64,000 nt of DNA from DATFQE01 sp963739085 (lineage in GTDB: Bacteria > Actinomycetota > Thermoleophilia > Gaiellales > Gaiellaceae). Both the position numbers and the translations under genes were made by a program. The notes beneath the pieces were generated by a model. The model had not been told where the DNA came from, ran no database searches, and saw only the letters and a list, made by a program, of their open reading frames with translations. How positions within the stretch are numbered: the stretch's first letter is position 1; every line of letters begins with the position of its first letter. This document shows positions 61,519-64,000 of this stretch, piece by piece. The stretch is from contig CAVTZA010000010.1 of assembly GCA_963739085.1 (NCBI GenBank), positions 1 through 64,000 on the forward strand, written 5' to 3'.

Positions 61519-62185
61519 GCCGGTGCGGGTCGTTCTGCAGGAGGAGCTCGACACGCTCCAGTCCACCATGCTCGAGGAGGGCGAGCTCGTCCTGCGCGCC
61601 CTGCGGGGCGCGATGGAGGCGCTGGAGCAGCGCGACCCCGAGCTCGCCGACGAGGTGATCGCCTTCGACGACGAGGTCGACCGCCGCTACCGCGCGATCG
61701 AGGAGGGCATCCAGTCGCTGCTCGCCCGCCAGACGCCGGTGGCCGTCGATCTGCGGCTGGTCCTCGCGCTGCTGCACAACAACCTCCACCTCGAGCGGAT
61801 GGCGGACTACTGCGTGACGATCGCGAAGCTGACGAAGCTCGTGTACGGGATCGCGCCCGACGCCAAGCTGATGGAGTCCTTCGACGAGATGGGCTCGCGG
61901 GCCGAGGAGATGATCAAGGTGGCGATGGACGCGTTCGCCCACCGCGACCTGGCCGGGGCGGAGTCGCTCGTCGAGCTTGACGAGTTGATCGATCGCGCCA
62001 ACCGGCGGGCCGTCCAGCACGTGCTTGCGCTGGGCTCCAACCCGGAGCTCCGCGAGTGGGGGTTGCGGATGATCATCGTCTCGCGCTGCCTCGAGCGCAT
62101 CGGCGACCACGCCGTCGACATCGGCGAGCAGACCGCCTACCTGGTGACGGGCGAGTTCCGCGAGTTCACCGACGCGTCGCACTAG
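61511..62185 (+). CDS. phoU: Phosphate transport regulator PhoU
   Basis: 224 aa, two three-helix PhoU repeats with metal-site motifs (VIAFDDEVDRRYRAIEEGIQ, NNLHLERMADYCVTIAKLTK, SRCLERIGDHAVDIGEQTAY). The second E-R-I-GDHA motif is canonical. TTG start inside the pstB end. Links the Pst transporter to the cytoplasmic histidine kinase in known systems. Confidence 0.93.
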   Translation: MAKPVRVVLQEELDTLQSTMLEEGELVLRALRGAMEALEQRDPELADEVIAFDDEVDRRYRAIEEGIQSLLARQTPVAVDLRLVLALLHNNLHLERMADYCVTIAKLTKLVYGIAPDAKLMESFDEMGSRAEEMIKVAMDAFAHRDLAGAESLVELDELIDRANRRAVQHVLALGSNPELREWGLRMIIVSRCLERIGDHAVDIGEQTAYLVTGEFREFTDASH

Positions 62186-62225
62186 GCGGCACAGGATCCG
62201 CTCGACAGGGTAGGTTGCCGCCGCC

Positions 62226-62841
62226 GTGCGGCTCGCGTTCACGCCGAAGACGACCGAGTTCTACGACCTGTTCGCGCGGGCGGGCGAGAACGCCGTCGAG
62301 GTCGCGAGGCTGGCCCAGCAGCGCTTCGAGGGCATTCCCGACAGCGAGGTGCGCCAGAGCGAGATCAAGGCGCTCGAGCACGCCGGCGACGAAGTCGTGC
62401 GCGAGATCCTCCAGCTGCTCAACACGCAGTACATCACCCCCTTCGACCGCGAGGACATCTACGCGCTCGCGCAGGCGCTCGACGACGTCGTCGACCACGT
62501 CGACGAGGCCTCCGAGCTGCTCGGCGTGTTCCGGATCGAGCGGCCGTCCCCGAAGGCCGTGCGGCAATGCGAGCTGCTCGTCGGCGCGGCGGAGCAGCTC
62601 TCACAGGCGCTGTCCGAGCTGAAGTCGCTGCGGAGCGCGGGCCAGCACATCGCGGACGTGAAGCGGATCGAGGACGAGGGCGACGTGGTCGTGCGCGAGG
62701 CGATCGCCGAGCTCTTCGAGGCAGGACGACGTCAAGACGATCATCAAGTGGAAGGACATCCACGAGGCGCTCGAGGAAGCGATCGACGCCTGTGAGGAGG
62801 TCTCGAACGTGATCGGCAACATCGTGCTCAAGAACGCCTAG
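62226..62841 (+). CDS. DUF47/PhoU-like PiT accessory protein, one +1 frameshift
   Basis: About 204 aa after joining. PhoU-like helices: EFYDLFARAGENAVEVARLA, EIKALEHAGDEVVREILQLL, FDREDIYALAQALDDVVDHV and RIEDEGDVVVREAIAELFE. After one surplus base near 62722 the expected tail DDVKTIIKWKDIHEALEEAI and CEEVSNVIGNIVLKNA appears. DUF47 proteins act with PiT phosphate transporters, here 12 bp downstream. Confidence 0.88.
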
Positions 62842-62853
62842 CCGGAGCCCGTC

Positions 62854-63958
62854 GTGGACCTGCTGCTGGTCACGGTCATCGTCGTCGCCCTGTTCTTCGA
62901 CTTCACCAACGGCTTCCACGACACTGCCAACTCGATCGCCACCTCGGTGTCCACGCGGGCGGTGTCCCCCCGCAACGCGGTCCTGATGGCGTCGGTCCTC
63001 AACTTCCTCGGCGCGTTCGTCTCGATCCAGGTCGCCGCGACGATCGCCACGGGCATCGTCAACCCCGAAGTCATCACGTTGGACGTCGTTCTCGCGGGGC
63101 TCGTCGGCGCGATCACCTGGAACCTGATCACCTGGTTCCTCGGCTCTGCCGTCGAGCTCGAGCCACGCGTTGATCGGCGGAATTGCCGGCTCGGCCGTCG
63201 CTGCGTCAGGCTGGGACGTGGTCAACTGGGCCGGGCTCTGGGACAAGGTGCTGATCCCCTCGCTCTTCGCTCCGGTGCTCGGGTTCGCGTTCGCGGCCGC
63301 GCTGATGGTCGTCGTCCTCTGGCTCATCCGCCGCGGGGCGCCCAGTCGAGTCAACCGCATCTTCCGACGCCTACAACTGGTGTCGGGCGGCTTCGTCGCC
63401 TTCACCCACGGCACGAACGACGCGCAGAAGACGATGGGGATCATCGCGCTCGCGCTCGTCGCGACGGGACACCTCAACCCGGACAACTTCGAGGTGCCGA
63501 CCTGGGTGATCGCGAGCTCGGCGACCGCGATGGGGCTCGGGACCTACGCCGGCGGCTGGCGCATCATCCGCACGCTCGGCCAGCGCATCGCGAAGCTCGA
63601 GCCGCCGCAGGGATTCGCCGCCCAGACGGCGTGCGCGAGCATCCTGTGGTCGACCGCGCACCTCGGCTACCCGGTGTCGACGACCCAGGTGATCAGCGGC
63701 AGCGTGCTGGGCGCCGGCGCCACGACACGGCTGTCGGCCGTCCGCTGGGGTGTCGCCGGGAACATCCTCGTCGCCTGGGTGCTGACGATTCCGTCCGCCG
63801 GTCTCGTCGGGGCCGGCATGGAGGTCCTGACGAGGCTTCCGGGCGGCGCTGCGCTCGTCTTCGCGCTGTTGATCGCGATCGCCGGCGCAGCCTTCCTCGG
63901 CCGCAGCGCGCACGGGATCATCGTGCGCCAGGCACCGCCGGCCGAGGCCAGGGCCTAG
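62854..63958 (+). CDS. pit: PiT-family inorganic phosphate transporter, one +1 frameshift
   Basis: About 368 aa after joining. The two signature motifs GFHDTANSIATSVSTRAVSP and FTHGTNDAQKTMGIIALALV (GANDVA-type) mark the inverted repeats. Segment LPSSSSHALIGGIAGSAVAA, preceded by a one-base slip near 63145, is the usual loop. Ten or so hydrophobic segments. Low-affinity, proton- or cation-driven phosphate or metal-phosphate uptake, complementing PstSCAB. Confidence 0.9.
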
Positions 63959-64000
63959 CTCTGCGAGCGCACGATCACGACCGGGCAGGGCGCGTGCTGG
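63955..64000 (-). CDS. Universal stress protein, C-terminal end (partial)
   Basis: Only 46 bp visible on the minus strand: APCPVVIVRSQS then TAG, the usual last strand of UspA-family proteins. Its stop overlaps the PiT stop in a CTAG. Convergent with the phosphate operon. Confidence 0.6.
   Translation of the reverse strand, partial: QHAPCPVVIVRSQS

Overview
High-GC (about 70% by eye) bacterial DNA, with GTG starts and 4-base stop/start overlaps (ATGA, GTGA) throughout. Gene content (GTTCACC-type PHO boxes, PadR regulators, PPK1, CYTH-CHAD, DUF47-PiT, TPP riboswitch) points to an actinobacterium. A deep-branching lineage such as Thermoleophilia is my guess from protein style, not something proven here.

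Layout. (1) 75-8996: surface polysaccharide locus with Wzm/Wzt-type export, GT2/GT4/GT14 glycosyltransferases, a methyltransferase and a polysaccharide deacetylase. (2) 9104-10892: small conserved protein and a secreted M28 peptidase. (3) 10893-27140: region rearranged by site-specific insertion at tRNA-Arg(CCT). A perfect 44-bp copy of the tRNA 3' half lies at 12666-12709, exactly 14,400 bp from the same sequence inside the intact tRNA (27066-27109). A third, degenerate copy lies at 10893-10939. The main island carries a minus-strand, translationally coupled operon of very large proteins: 1757 aa beta-rich with a collagen-like linker; 1054 aa plus a 66-aa tail with fibronectin-III-like modules; and an 1084-aa phospholipase-D-like protein. 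Decayed gene fragments flank it. I recognise no integrase. This operon is the best candidate for an undescribed system. (4) 27253-41341: secreted beta-propeller proteins, small secreted/anchored proteins, two PadR-regulated modules, peptidases, PhzF and a DUF5937/ArsR-like regulator. (5) 41338-43580: TPP-riboswitch-controlled operon (CytX-like NCS1 transporter, PfkB kinase, small WD/BNR-like protein), then divergent pdxH. (6) 45338-63958: a phosphate/polyphosphate/arsenate superlocus. It holds two paralogous PHO-box-associated response regulators, a membrane-free histidine kinase, CYTH-CHAD, Nudix plus SixA, PhoX, arsR/arsC/aquaporin remnant, ppx, ppk1, pstSCAB-phoU and DUF47-PiT. A universal-stress-protein end closes the window.

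Quality note. At least thirteen genes, including essential-looking ones (ppk1, pstA, PiT, DUF47, phoX), are interrupted by a single frameshift, and each of these thirteen is a +1 shift (one extra base). I read these as sequencing or assembly insertions and annotate each as one gene across the shift. True decay is separate: the ADP-ribosylglycohydrolase pseudogene, the aquaporin remnant and the truncated fragments at the island edges.
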